From NCBI RefSeq assembly GCF_022751215.1, contig NZ_JAICDG010000001.1, positions 744,001 through 808,000 of the forward strand: DNA of 64,000 nt, in the 5' to 3' direction. Below are positions 44,161 through 52,929 of the stretch, piece by piece. The position numbers and the translations under genes are program-made. Position 1 is the stretch's first letter. The number at the start of each line of letters is the position of its first letter. The notes beneath the pieces are model-generated. The model saw only the letters and a program-made list of their open reading frames with translations. It ran no database searches and was not told where the DNA came from. The stretch comes from Actinomadura terrae (GTDB lineage Bacteria; Actinomycetota; Actinomycetes; Streptosporangiales; Streptosporangiaceae).

Positions 44161-45090
44161 GTGCTCGCACTCGTCACCGGCGCGGCCGGATTCATCGGGT
44201 CCCATCTCGTCGACCGGCTCCTGGCCGACGGGCACGAGGTCATCGGCGTGGACGACCTGTCCTCGGGCTCGAACGCCAACTCCGGCATGGAGCTGTGGCG
44301 GATGGACGTGGCCGATCCGGCGCTGCCCGAGCGGGCGGCCGCGCGCCGTCCCGAGGTCGTGTGCCATCTGGCGGCGCAGGTCAGCGTCCGGGCCAGCGTC
44401 GCGGACCCGCTGCACGACGCCCGGGTCAACGTGGTCGGCACCGCGAACGTCCTGGAGGCGGCGCGGGCGGGCGGGGCGCGCAAGGTCGTGTTCACCTCCA
44501 GTTGCGCGGTGTACGGGGTGCCGGACGCGCTGCCGGTCCCGCCTCACGCCGAGCTGCGCCCGGCGTCGCCGTACGCGGCGTCCAAAGTGTCCGGGGAGAT
44601 CTACGCGCGGACGTACCGGGTGCTGCACGGACTCGACGTGACCACGCTGACGCTCGCGAACGTCTACGGGCCCCGGCAGACGCCCGAGGGAGAGGCGGGC
44701 GTCGTCTCGATCTTCACCGACGCGCTGCTGGCCGGACGTCCGACGAAGGTGTTCGGGGACGGCAAGCAGACCCGCGACTACATCCACGTCCGGGACGTGG
44801 TGGACGCCTTCGCCCGCGCCACCGGCGACCTCGGCGGCGGCGAGCGACTCAACGTCGGAACGGGCCAGCAGACCACCGACCGGGACCTGCACACGCTCGT
44901 CGCCGCCGCGGTCGGCGCCCCCGACGAGCCCGCGTTCGCGCCGCCGCGTCCGGGCGACCTGCCCGCGATGGCGGTGGACCCGGGCCGCACCCGCGAGGTT
45001 CTCGGCTGGACCCCGGCGACCGCGCTGCGCGACGGCCTCGCCGACACCGTCGCGTGGGCACGCGAACGATCGGCCGCCGGCCGCGCCTAA
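44161..45090 (+). CDS. NAD-dependent sugar-nucleotide epimerase/dehydratase (GalE-like)
   Basis: 309 residues, extended short-chain dehydrogenase. Features: TGAAGFIGSHLVDRL (NAD loop), HLAAQVSVRASV, the catalytic S-Y-K set (TSSCAVYG and SPYAASK), ANVYGPRQ and DYIHVRDVVDAF. Likely a UDP-glucose/UDP-sugar 4-epimerase or related enzyme in cell-surface glycan synthesis. GTG 44161 starts directly at the NAD-binding strand. Confidence 0.9.
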   Translation: MLALVTGAAGFIGSHLVDRLLADGHEVIGVDDLSSGSNANSGMELWRMDVADPALPERAAARRPEVVCHLAAQVSVRASVADPLHDARVNVVGTANVLEAARAGGARKVVFTSSCAVYGVPDALPVPPHAELRPASPYAASKVSGEIYARTYRVLHGLDVTTLTLANVYGPRQTPEGEAGVVSIFTDALLAGRPTKVFGDGKQTRDYIHVRDVVDAFARATGDLGGGERLNVGTGQQTTDRDLHTLVAAAVGAPDEPAFAPPRPGDLPAMAVDPGRTREVLGWTPATALRDGLADTVAWARERSAAGRA

Positions 45091-45562
45091 CCGCGCCCCG
45101 CACTATGCCCCCCACCCCGCACCCCGCAGCCCGCCCCGCAGCCCGCCGCGCACCCCGCATCCGTCCGTCCCTCGGCGCCGCGCACCCGCGCTCCGCACCC
45201 GCGCTCCGCACCAGGCCGCGCCGGGTCGAGCACCCCGCGCTCCGCGCCGCACGTCCGGCGCGTCCTGCGCCGAGTCCGGGCGCTCCTCAACTGCTCTCCG
45301 GCCGCTCACGGGTGCTTCCCCGAGCGCTTTCGGCCGACCTCTCCGGCGGATTCTGACTGCGATTGTGACTGCCCGTGACGATGCACGTGCATTCGGTGTG
45401 CGCAAAAACGTTCGCGGGCAAACGAGCTCTACCTTTCCGGATGGACAATTGATCACGTGAGGTGACGATTGGTTCACGCTTTGCTCACGATTCTCCGCAT
45501 GCCTGTGTGGGTCGGGTCGGGCGCGTTAGGCTTGAGCCGAAATCAGCGACGGGAGCACGTGC
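45091..45562. other. Intergenic, low-complexity then AT-richer promoter-like region
   Basis: Bases 45100-45260 are short CCCCGCA/CGCTCCGCAC repeats of no clear coding value. From about 45356 to 45500 the sequence is AT-richer (CAAAAACGTTCGCGGG, GGACAATTGATCACGTGAGG) and probably holds the promoter for the small gene at 45563 or the HD genes. Confidence 0.45.
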
Positions 45563-45769
45563 ATGCTCGTGAAATCGGGGTATGTGCTGGCCCGGGAGCA
45601 CCGGGACCGGACGGTCCCGGCGGTCGGCCGCGAGGTCGGCCCGCCCGATGACCGCGGGGGGAGGCAAGCAACCATGCTCAAGCGTTCAACGCCGGTCGGC
45701 CACGGCCGGTACCAGAGCGCCACGGCGTCGTCGTCGCTGATGATGCCCAAGGGCGTGTCCTGGGTCTAG
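45563..45769 (+). CDS. Small hypothetical protein
   Basis: 68 residues, ATG 45563 with GGGAGCAC nine bases upstream. Basic and polar, no membrane helix; the second half (LKRSTPVGHGRYQSATASSS) lacks any motif I know. Lies 63 bases before the HD-protein gene on the same strand, so it could be a leader gene. Confidence 0.4.
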   Translation: MLVKSGYVLAREHRDRTVPAVGREVGPPDDRGGRQATMLKRSTPVGHGRYQSATASSSLMMPKGVSWV

Positions 45770-45832
45770 TGCCGTCAGGCACGACCGATCCCGGCGGCGG
45801 CCCGCTCATTCGTCACTCCCGAGGGGGCGGCA

Positions 45833-47179
45833 ATGCGTGGACTTCCTCCTGCTGCCTGGGCGTACGTCTGCGGTGTGGCCGCCCTCGCGGCCGGCCTCAT
45901 CGGGACGTCGTCCTTCGCGAGGCTGGACTGGACCAAGCTGGCCGTGCTGGCCTTGCTCTTCCTGATCTGTGACTCGGCGCCCGCGCGCCTGAACGTCGAG
46001 CGCGCGAGGGTCTCGTTGAGCTTCGCCGCCAGCCTCGCGTCGGTGGTGCTGCTCGGCCCCGCCGGAGCCGCCCTCCTCGGGCTCTGTGCCCTGGTCACCG
46101 GGCAGCGCTTCTTCGCCCCGGTCAAGCGGATCTTCAACGGCGCGCAGTTCGCGCTGAGCGGCTTCATCGCCGGGACGGTGTTCGAGCTGCTCGGCGGGCA
46201 CCCGTTCCGCCGCGGCGAGGCCCGCTGGGTCGAGCACGTCACCGGGCCGTTCCTCGGCGCGCTCGTCACGTTCGTCCTGGTCAACCTGTCGCTGATGGCC
46301 GGGGTGCTGCTGCTGAGCCGGCAGGCGGCGCCGCGCGAGCTGCTGCACGAGAGCGGGCAGCTCGCCATCGGCTGCCTCGGCTACGGCATGGTCGGGCTGC
46401 TGATCGCGGGGCTGTGGCCGCGCGTCGGCCCGCTCGCCGCCGTCCTGGTGCTGCTGCCCCTGTTCATCGCCCGCTGGGCGCTGGAGCAGGCGCACGCGCA
46501 GCAGCAGGCGCACGCCGCGACCCTCGCCGCGCTGTGCCAGGCCGTCGAGACCAAGGACTTCTACACCCGCGGCCACTCCGAGCGCGTCTCCCGCGGCTCG
46601 GTGATGATCGCGCGGGAGATCGGCATGCGCGCCGACCGGGTCGAGGCCATCCGCTACGCCGGGATGCTGCACGACGTCGGCAAGCTCGGCGTCCCCACGA
46701 AGGTGCTCCAGAAGAACGGCCCGATGACCGAGGAGGAGTTCGCCGCGATCCAGCTGCACCCGATGCGCGGGCTGGAGATCGTCCGCGAGATCGGGTTCCT
46801 GGACGAGGCGCTCGCCGGCATCATGCACCACCACGAGAAGATGAACGGGCGCGGCTACCCGATGGGCCTGGCCGGCGACGAGATCCCAGAGTTCGCCCGG
46901 GTCATCTCCGTCGCGGACGCGTTCGACTCCATGACCTCGACCCGCTCCTACCGTCCGGCCCGCAGCGTCGAGGCGGCCGTGCAGGAGCTGCGCCGCGGCA
47001 TGGGCGACCACTTCGACCCGGCGATGGTCGAGGCGTTCCTGCGGGCGCTGGACCGGGACGGCTGGGAGCCGCCCGACCCGGTCGTGCTGCCGGACGACGA
47101 CATCGTCGAGACCACCCAGCAGGACCACGACGACCCGAGCGCCCCGCTCAAGGTCGCCGGCGACGAAGCACGGCGGTGA
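45833..47179 (+). CDS. Membrane HD-GYP phosphodiesterase
   Basis: 448 residues. Six to seven membrane helices span about 1-215, followed by an HD-GYP domain (about 225-410): HSERVSRGSVM, HDVGK, then HHHEKMNGRGYP. HD-GYP proteins hydrolyse cyclic di-nucleotides; the full HD and GYP motifs suggest activity. The membrane part resembles sensory modules. ATG behind GAGGGGGCGG. Overlaps the next HD gene (GTGA). Confidence 0.88.
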   Translation: MRGLPPAAWAYVCGVAALAAGLIGTSSFARLDWTKLAVLALLFLICDSAPARLNVERARVSLSFAASLASVVLLGPAGAALLGLCALVTGQRFFAPVKRIFNGAQFALSGFIAGTVFELLGGHPFRRGEARWVEHVTGPFLGALVTFVLVNLSLMAGVLLLSRQAAPRELLHESGQLAIGCLGYGMVGLLIAGLWPRVGPLAAVLVLLPLFIARWALEQAHAQQQAHAATLAALCQAVETKDFYTRGHSERVSRGSVMIAREIGMRADRVEAIRYAGMLHDVGKLGVPTKVLQKNGPMTEEEFAAIQLHPMRGLEIVREIGFLDEALAGIMHHHEKMNGRGYPMGLAGDEIPEFARVISVADAFDSMTSTRSYRPARSVEAAVQELRRGMGDHFDPAMVEAFLRALDRDGWEPPDPVVLPDDDIVETTQQDHDDPSAPLKVAGDEARR

Positions 47180-48537
47180 CCCGGCCCCCCATGAGCGGTA
47201 CCCAGATGCGGCCCCGTGAGCGCGCCGCGTGGCAGACCATCGACTCCGGTCAGCTGCTGCTGATCGCCACCGCCGGCCTGTTCGTGATCGTGGCGATCAC
47301 GCAGGTCGCCGCCGTCCGGCTCGTCCAGCCCGACATCGCGATCATCTTCGGGGTGCTGATCGCGCTCGGCGAGCTGTTCCGGATGGTGATGCCCGGCAAC
47401 CGGGAGGTCGCGCCCATCGCCAGCGCGGGCGCGATCGGCTACGCGATGCTGGTCGGCGTCGGCCCGGAGCACGCGCCGCCGCACGCGCCGCTCGGGGTCG
47501 AGGCCGCGACGCACTCCCCGCTCCAGGTCGTCGCGGTGACCGCCGCCGGGATGGTCGTCGGCTCGCTGCCGCACATCGCGGTCGGGCGCTCGCCGCGTCC
47601 GGAGGCGATGGCGCGGCGGCTGTTCACCGTCGCCGTCGTGGCGCTGTGCTTCCGCCCGCTGGTCTCCCTCCACCTGCCCTGGCAGCTCCTGCTGCTGCTC
47701 ATGGGCGTCGTCGTCGTGCTCTCCTGCTGCACGGACGTGGTGATCGCCGCGATGATCCGGGCAGAGGCCGTCCGGGTCAGGTTCGGGATCGCGTTGCGCG
47801 ACGAGCTCGACGCGAAGATGGCGCTGTGCGCGGCCACCAGCGCGACCGCGATGCTCATCGCGGTCGCGACCACGGCGATGGGCGAGGCCGCGCTGCTGAT
47901 CTTCACGGTGCCGATCCTCGTCACGCAGTTCGCGTTCCGCCGGTACGCGGGCATCCGCGCGACCTACCTCCAGACCGTCCGCGCGCTGTCGCGGGTCACC
48001 GAGGTCGGCGGGTACGTGGAGGCCGGGCACTCGCACCGCGTCTCGAAGCTCGCGGTGTCGATGGGCCGCGAGCTCGGCATGTCCGAGGAGGAACTGCTCG
48101 AACTGGAGTACGCGGCGCTCATGCACGACATCGGGCAGCTCTCTCTCGGCGACCCGATCCCCGGCGGCGCCACCGTGCTCGCCTCACCCGCCGAGCAGCG
48201 CCGCATCGCCGAGCTCGGCGCCGAGGTGATCAAGCAGACCGGGGTGCTGGACCGCGTCGCCCACATCGTCCAGCTCTCCTCCCACCCCTACCGGACGGGA
48301 CACGAGGCCGCCCCCGGGGACGACGCCGGCACGCCGGTGCCGCGCCCCGTCCCGCCGCCGCTCGCGGGCCGGATCATCAAGGTCGCCAACGCCTACGACG
48401 ACCTCGTCGGCGACTCCGCCGACCGCGACCGCGGCGTCGCCGTCCTGGACCGGCTCCGGATCGACTCCGCCGCCGAGTACGACCCGACCGTCGTCGAGGC
48501 CCTGAGCCGCGTCGTCGACCGCCGCACGCGCCTGTAG
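47176..48537 (+). CDS. Second membrane HD-domain protein, degenerate GYP
   Basis: 453 residues from GTG 47176 (overlap GTGA with the previous stop; ATG 47191 is an alternative). Seven or so membrane helices (about 20-265) and an HD domain: HSHRVSKLAV and MHDIGQLSLGDP. The GYP region reads SSHPYRTGH, so the GYP triad is lost and activity is doubtful. Adjacent paralogue-like pair, perhaps acting as active and regulatory partners. Followed by a long stop-spanning array. Confidence 0.85.
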   Translation: MTRPPMSGTQMRPRERAAWQTIDSGQLLLIATAGLFVIVAITQVAAVRLVQPDIAIIFGVLIALGELFRMVMPGNREVAPIASAGAIGYAMLVGVGPEHAPPHAPLGVEAATHSPLQVVAVTAAGMVVGSLPHIAVGRSPRPEAMARRLFTVAVVALCFRPLVSLHLPWQLLLLLMGVVVVLSCCTDVVIAAMIRAEAVRVRFGIALRDELDAKMALCAATSATAMLIAVATTAMGEAALLIFTVPILVTQFAFRRYAGIRATYLQTVRALSRVTEVGGYVEAGHSHRVSKLAVSMGRELGMSEEELLELEYAALMHDIGQLSLGDPIPGGATVLASPAEQRRIAELGAEVIKQTGVLDRVAHIVQLSSHPYRTGHEAAPGDDAGTPVPRPVPPPLAGRIIKVANAYDDLVGDSADRDRGVAVLDRLRIDSAAEYDPTVVEALSRVVDRRTRL

Positions 48538-48790
48538 CCCGCACGCGGCTGTAGCCCGCACGCGCCTGTAGCCCGCACGCGCCTGTAGCCCGCACACGGC
48601 TGTAGCCCGCACACGGCTGTAGCCCGCATGCGCCGGTAGTCCGCACGCGCCGGTAGTCCGCACGCGCCGGTAGTCCGCGGGGCGGTAGTCGGCAGGACGG
48701 CGTCGTCCGCAGGGTGGTTGTCGTGCGCGGGGCGGCTGTAGTCCGCGGAGCGGTTGTGGTTGCGGTGGCGGTTCGCGGGCGGTCTCTCTG
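48523..48790. repeat. Stop-spanning 17-bp tandem array after the second HD gene
   Basis: Unit CGCACGCGCCTGTAGCC, first copy 48523-48539 containing the gene's TAG (48535). Nine 17-base units run to 48675, then a 15-base unit, and progressively diverged copies continue to about 48790. All first ten copies keep TAG; flanking bases drift from CGCGCCTG to CGCCGG and GGGGCGG. Confidence 0.9.
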
Positions 48791-49216
48791 CGCGGGCGGT
48801 TGTGTTTGCCGGACGCCTGTAGTGCGCGGGCGGTGGCGGTTCGCGGTGCCGCGCCAATTCTGTGCCGCGTTCCATTCAACCCGCGCCCAAGGCGCCCACC
48901 TGTGCATACGCTGCTCACCGGTGGCCTGCGTATACCGAGTGTCCGTGCTGTGCATACCGACTGTGCTTGTGCAAGTGCGGGCTCGTGCAAGTGCAGGCGG
49001 CTTGTGCGGATGCTCCGCTCGCCTCCGCGAGGACGGGGTGGCGGCCCGCGCGCGTGACGGCTGGGAGCATTTCGGAAAAGGCCCTCGGACGTCCGGACGA
49101 GCGGCGCACAAAACTACGGTCGGGTATTTGTCGGGCGTCGGTCCGGACGCGGGGGCGCCGCAAACGCTAGGGTCGGCGGATCGGCCTGCCCCCGACCCGC
49201 CGAAGGAGGCCAGCGG
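48791..49216. other. Intergenic region before the biotin carboxylase gene
   Basis: No supported gene. GTGCATAC-like words recur (48901-48960: TGTGCATACGCTG, TGCGTATACCGAG, TGTGCATACCGAC), a short diverged repeat. The promoter is probably in 49070-49130, where AT content rises (CAAAACTACGGTCGGGTATT). Confidence 0.45.
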
Positions 49217-50554
49217 GTGTTCGAGTCCGTCCTCGTGGCGAACCGCGGTGAGATCGCCAGCCGGATCGTCCACACCGTCCGCTCGATGGGGCTCAAGGCC
49301 ATCGCCGTGTACTCCGAGGCCGACGCGCAGCTCCCGTTCGTGGCCGAGGCGGACGAGGCGATCCTCATCGGCCCGGCCGACCCGTCCCGCTGCTACCTCG
49401 ACGCGGAGGCCGTGCTGGAGGCCGCTCGCCGGACCAACGCGCGGGCCGTCCACCCCGGGTACGGGTTCCTGGCCGAGAACGCCGCGTTCGCGCGCCGGGT
49501 CGCCGAGCGCGACCTCGGCTGGATCGGTCCGCCGCCGCTCGTCATCGCCCGGATGGCCGACAAGATCAACGCCCGGAACCTGATGAAGGAGGCGGGCGTC
49601 CCCGTCGCGCCCGGCGTGTGGGAGCCCGTCCCGGACGCGGCGACGGCGGTGGAGGAGGCCGAGCGGATCGGCTACCCCGTCATGGTCAAGCCCGCGGCCG
49701 GCGCGGGCGGCATCGGGCTCGCCGCCGCCTACAACGAGACCGCGCTCCGGGACGCCTACGAGGCGGCACGCGGCCACGCGGCGCGCGTGTTCGGCGACGC
49801 CGACGTCCTGCTGGAGCGGTACGTGGAGGGCGCCCGGCACGTCGAGGTGCAGATTCTCGGGCTGGCCGACGGCACCGTCCTCGCGCTCGGCGAGCGGGAG
49901 TGCTCCGTCCAGCGCCGGTACCAGAAGGTCGTCGAGGAGACGCCGTCGCCGGGGATTTCGCCCGCGCTGCGCGAGCGGATGCTGGCCGCCGCCGTCCGCG
50001 CCGGGGAGGTTGTCGGCTACCGGGGCGCGGGCACCGTCGAATGCCTCGTGGACCCCGCCGCGCAGCAGTTCTACTTCCTGGAGATGAACACCCGCCTCCA
50101 GGTCGAGCACCCCGTCACCGAACTGGTGACCGGCATCGACCTCGTCGAGCAGCAGCTGCGGATCGCGGCGGGCGAGCCCGTCTCGTTCACCACGGCGACA
50201 CCGCGCGGGCACGCGGTCGAGTTCCGCGTCCAGGCCGAGGACCCGCTGCACTTCCAGCCGGGCGGCGGCGAGATCAAGGTGTGGGAGGAGCCCGTCGGCG
50301 ACGGCATCCGCATCGACGCGGGCTACGCCGAGGGCAACACCGTCACCTCCTACTACGACCCGCTGCTCGCGAAGCTGTGCGTGCACGGCGACGACCGCGA
50401 CCACGCCCTGCGCCGCGCCCGCGCCGCCGTGGCCGCGTTCCGCATCGAGGGCGTCCGGACGAACCTGCCGTTCCTGGCCGAGCTGCTCGACCACCCCGAG
50501 TTCATCGGCGGCGCCTACGACACCGGCATCGTCCCGCGGATGCGCGCCCGGTGA
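49217..50554 (+). CDS. Stand-alone biotin carboxylase (AccC-like)
   Basis: 445 residues. ATP-grasp fold with VLVANRGEIASRI, HPGYGFLAEN, MVKPAAGAGGIGL, KVVEETPSP and the catalytic EMNTRLQVEHPVTE; the C-terminal domain has YYDPLLAKL. It would carboxylate biotin on a separate carrier; no biotin-carrier domain is fused and none is seen in the window. Actinobacterial acyl-CoA carboxylase alpha chains usually carry one, so the carrier must be supplied by another gene. GTG 49217. Confidence 0.9.
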   Translation: MFESVLVANRGEIASRIVHTVRSMGLKAIAVYSEADAQLPFVAEADEAILIGPADPSRCYLDAEAVLEAARRTNARAVHPGYGFLAENAAFARRVAERDLGWIGPPPLVIARMADKINARNLMKEAGVPVAPGVWEPVPDAATAVEEAERIGYPVMVKPAAGAGGIGLAAAYNETALRDAYEAARGHAARVFGDADVLLERYVEGARHVEVQILGLADGTVLALGERECSVQRRYQKVVEETPSPGISPALRERMLAAAVRAGEVVGYRGAGTVECLVDPAAQQFYFLEMNTRLQVEHPVTELVTGIDLVEQQLRIAAGEPVSFTTATPRGHAVEFRVQAEDPLHFQPGGGEIKVWEEPVGDGIRIDAGYAEGNTVTSYYDPLLAKLCVHGDDRDHALRRARAAVAAFRIEGVRTNLPFLAELLDHPEFIGGAYDTGIVPRMRAR

Positions 50555-50564
50555 CCCTCGGCCC

Positions 50565-50765
50565 CCGGGCCAGAAGCGAGGACGCAGGCGAGCACTCAGC
50601 ACGCCGGGGACACAGGTCAGAGCACCGGGGCGTAGGCCTGTCGCCAGGGTGCAGGGGTGCAGGTCACAACGCGAGGGCGTAGTTCGGTCGCCAGGACGTA
50701 GGGGAGCAGGCCAGAACGCCAGGGCGTAGGCGGTCGGGTTAGAACGCCAGGGCGTAGGTGAGCAG
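50565..50765. repeat. Diverged stop-spanning repeats after the GNAT gene
   Basis: Read on the minus strand, the GNAT end CTACGCCCTGGCGTTCTAA recurs about six times at 28- and 19-base intervals (for example CTACGCCCTGGCGTTCTGG, CTACGTCCTGGCGACCGAA, CTACGCCCTCGCGTTGTGA). It fills the gap to the convergent biotin carboxylase gene. Confidence 0.8.
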
Positions 50766-51290
50766 GTTGAGGCCCGGTTTCGGTGCCCAGTCGCGTTCGG
50801 GCGTCCGGACGAACCCCATCCGCTCGTACATGCGTTGCGCGGCGCGCATGTTCGACATCGTCGACAGCCGCAGCCCCACGAGCCCCGCCGCCCGCGCCCG
50901 GTCGGCGCAGGCGCGCACCAGGGCCGCGCCCACGCCCATCCCGCGCGCCCGCTCCAGGACGGCGAGGATCCGGAACTCGCCCTCGTCCGGCCCCGCCAGT
51001 TCGGCGTAGGGGCTGCCGGGCGGGCAGTACGCGATCGACCCGGCCAGCTCCCCGTCGACTTCCGCGACCAGCAACTCCGCCTTCGCGGCCCAGCCGGCGG
51101 CATCGCGGAGCCTGTCCACATACGACGACTCCGCCGCGATGAGCCCGCTGCCCACATATACCTCGACGGTCAGCTCGCCGATCCGCTCGTACTCCTCCGC
51201 CCGCGCCGCCCGCACGGTGACCCGCTCGCCCACCCGCACATCCTCTGTCCGCTGGGAGGCCGCCGACGGCGCCTCCGGTTCGTTCTCCAC
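50739..51290 (-). CDS. GNAT-family N-acetyltransferase
   Basis: 183 residues from GTG 51290, one base after the YoeB stop (TGAcGTG). The acetyl-CoA loop is ILAVLERARGMGVGAALV and the C-terminal strands include MYERMGFVRTPERDW. Possibly co-transcribed with the toxin-antitoxin pair. Longer in-frame starts overlap yoeB and are unlikely. Substrate unknown. Confidence 0.86.
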   Translation of the reverse strand: MENEPEAPSAASQRTEDVRVGERVTVRAARAEEYERIGELTVEVYVGSGLIAAESSYVDRLRDAAGWAAKAELLVAEVDGELAGSIAYCPPGSPYAELAGPDEGEFRILAVLERARGMGVGAALVRACADRARAAGLVGLRLSTMSNMRAAQRMYERMGFVRTPERDWAPKPGLNLLTYALAF

Positions 51291-51291
51291 G

Positions 51292-51552
51292 TCAACGTCC
51301 GTAGTGGTACCGGCAGGCGGCGATACGGACCTCGCCCTCGGTGACCTTGTAGACGAGCCGGTGTTCGTCCGTGATCCGGCGGGACCAGTAGCCATGGAAG
51401 CCGTGCTTCAACGGCTCGGGCTTGCCGATCCCCTCGTTGCCGTTGCGCTGGACGTCTCGGATCAAAATGTTGATCCGTTTGAGGACCTTGCGGTCCTCTG
51501 TCTGCCACCAGACGTAGTCGTTCCAGGCGGCCTCGTCCCACACGAGCTTCAT
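51292..51552 (-). CDS. yoeB: YoeB-type mRNA interferase toxin
   Basis: 86 residues, Txe/YoeB family: begins MKLVWDEAAWNDYVWWQ and ends RIAACRYHYGR, with the usual KPEPLKHGFHGYWSRRITDEHRLVYK core containing the catalytic Glu/Arg/His set. Cleaves mRNA on the ribosome. ATG overlaps the antitoxin stop (ATGA). Confidence 0.95.
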   Translation of the reverse strand: MKLVWDEAAWNDYVWWQTEDRKVLKRINILIRDVQRNGNEGIGKPEPLKHGFHGYWSRRITDEHRLVYKVTEGEVRIAACRYHYGR

Positions 51553-51800
51553 TCGGTGAGGGCCCGCTCGATCCCGCCGTCGTTCTCCAGCCGGTCGATG
51601 GACGCCAGCAGCCTCCGGGCGTTCTCCGGGCTCCTGAGCAGGTAGGCGGTCTCCTTCAACGACTCGTAGTCGTCGAGGGCCACGATGACCACCGGATCAC
51701 GACCCGCCCGGGTGATGATCACTTCCTCCCGGTCGTCGATCACCTTGTTGAGCGTCTCGGCGTAGTTCGCACGAGACTCGGAGTACGTCATCGTCTTCAT
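51549..51800 (-). CDS. yefM: YefM-type antitoxin
   Basis: 83 residues, Phd/YefM family: MTYSESRANYAETLNKVIDD and ITRAGRDPVVIVALDDYESLKET are characteristic. It binds its own operator and neutralises YoeB. ATG 51800 behind GGAGGTGATG. The palindrome at 51812-51835 lies immediately upstream. Confidence 0.95.
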   Translation of the reverse strand: MKTMTYSESRANYAETLNKVIDDREEVIITRAGRDPVVIVALDDYESLKETAYLLRSPENARRLLASIDRLENDGGIERALTE

Positions 51801-51811
51801 CTCATCACCTC

Positions 51812-51835
51812 CCACGTACAAGAAATTGTACGTGG
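51812..51835. promoter_or_regulatory. YefM/YoeB operator palindrome
   Basis: CCACGTACAA-GAAA-TTGTACGTGG, a perfect palindrome with 10-base arms and a four-base spacer, 11 bases upstream of the yefM start. The GTACA/TGTAC core matches the type of site bound by YefM. Confidence 0.8.
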
Positions 51836-51883
51836 CGGCAGCTTCGGTCACAACTCGCCCTATCAGCTCACGCACGCGCTACC

Positions 51884-51957
51884 GGGTCCTGCGCGCGGTG
51901 TCGGCTCGTGCGCGGTGTCGGATCTCGCGCAGCGTCGGGCCTTGCGCGGTGTCAGGT
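51884..51957. repeat. Stop-spanning 17-bp tandem repeat after the lipoprotein gene
   Basis: On the minus strand, TGACACCGCGCAAGGCC (with the gene's TGA at 51954) is followed by copies at exact 17-base spacing: CGACGCTGCGCGAGATC, CGACACCGCGCACGAGC, CGACACCGCGCGCAGGA. The stop is not kept in the copies (CGA). Confidence 0.85.
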
Positions 51958-52764
51958 GAGGTCGCGGCAGGAGGATTCGCCGGGGAGCAGCGGGCGCACG
52001 TGGACCGTGTAGGTCTTGCCCTGGCTGCGCCAGCCGACGTCCGGACGCGAGGCGGGCACTTTGTCCGCGGGAACCAGGGTGCAGACGCCGCCCGGCACCT
52101 GCTCGCCCTTGCCGAGCGGGGACAGCGGCCACTTCCTGGCCGTCCCGCTCCCGGGGTTCTCGATCGCGAGGACCGCGACCCGCGCCGGCGCGTACGGCCT
52201 GCCGGGGGATGCCAGGTCGCCCGCGGGCCAGCGCCGCGGGTCCAGGCGCTCGCGGAACCGCACCGCCGGGTCCGACTGCGCCTCAGGTTGGATGATCTTG
52301 GTCTTGGCCTGCCCCATCGTGAACTCCAGGACGATGGCGTCCATGACGCGGCTCGGGCCGCTCGTGTGGGAGCGGCCGAGCCCCGCCTTGCGGGCCTCGT
52401 CCAGCAGCCGCTGGAGCGCCTCGGGTTTCAGGCGGTACTCCCTCGCCTTTCCCTGGGACGCGGCGACGGCGCGGCCCGTCGAGTACAGCGAGAAGTCGGG
52501 GAGCGTCCCAGGGCCGCCCTTTCCGGCGAAGCCGCCGGTCTCGCGCCAGCGGAGCACGAGCCGTTCGGCGGGGGAGTTCTCGGCGGGGGACGCGGTCGTG
52601 GGCGACGGCGCGGGCGCCGGCGAGGTGCTCTGGGACGAGCCGGAAGGCGGCTTGGGAGAAGCGAGGGAATGCGGGGGCTTGCCGGAGTCCCCGTCACAGG
52701 CGGTGAGCGCGCTCGCGCAGGCGAGCGTCAGCACCCAGCTATAGCGTGCGTACGGGCCAGCCAT
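51952..52764 (-). CDS. Putative lipoprotein of unknown function
   Basis: 270 residues from ATG 52764. The signal sequence YSWVLTLACASALTAC ends in a lipobox (LTAC), so it is probably anchored outside the membrane by lipid. A Pro/Ser/Thr linker (about 28-70) precedes a domain with VLRWRETGGFAG and ends with PGESSCRDL. No catalytic motif. Unrelated to the downstream toxin-antitoxin genes by spacing. Longer in-frame starts lack coding character. Confidence 0.78.
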   Translation of the reverse strand: MAGPYARYSWVLTLACASALTACDGDSGKPPHSLASPKPPSGSSQSTSPAPAPSPTTASPAENSPAERLVLRWRETGGFAGKGGPGTLPDFSLYSTGRAVAASQGKAREYRLKPEALQRLLDEARKAGLGRSHTSGPSRVMDAIVLEFTMGQAKTKIIQPEAQSDPAVRFRERLDPRRWPAGDLASPGRPYAPARVAVLAIENPGSGTARKWPLSPLGKGEQVPGGVCTLVPADKVPASRPDVGWRSQGKTYTVHVRPLLPGESSCRDLT

Positions 52765-52929
52765 GAGCGTTGGACGAGCGGAGCCGCCCCCGGGTTCCAC
52801 GTGCCGAAATCTCAGTGCCGAAAACCCCGCCGAAGACCCGTGCCGAAAGCCCCGTGACAAAAACGAGGCCCGAAGACTGTGGATTCCAGCGCGGGACCTC
52901 GGCCGCGCCCGCCCGCTAGTGTGCGGCTC

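Noticed and set aside
45100-45300. Another stop-spanning array after the epimerase gene
   Set aside because: CCCCGCA-type words recur but with no constant period and no copy of the stop; it looks like low-complexity sequence.
48523-48790. CRISPR array
   Set aside because: The units are contiguous with no spacers, and the first unit is part of a gene's 3' end.
48377-51157. 926-codon minus-strand frame
   Set aside because: Runs through the biotin carboxylase gene and two repeat arrays; its repetitive CGLPARADYRRV-type sequence merely reflects the 17-base array.
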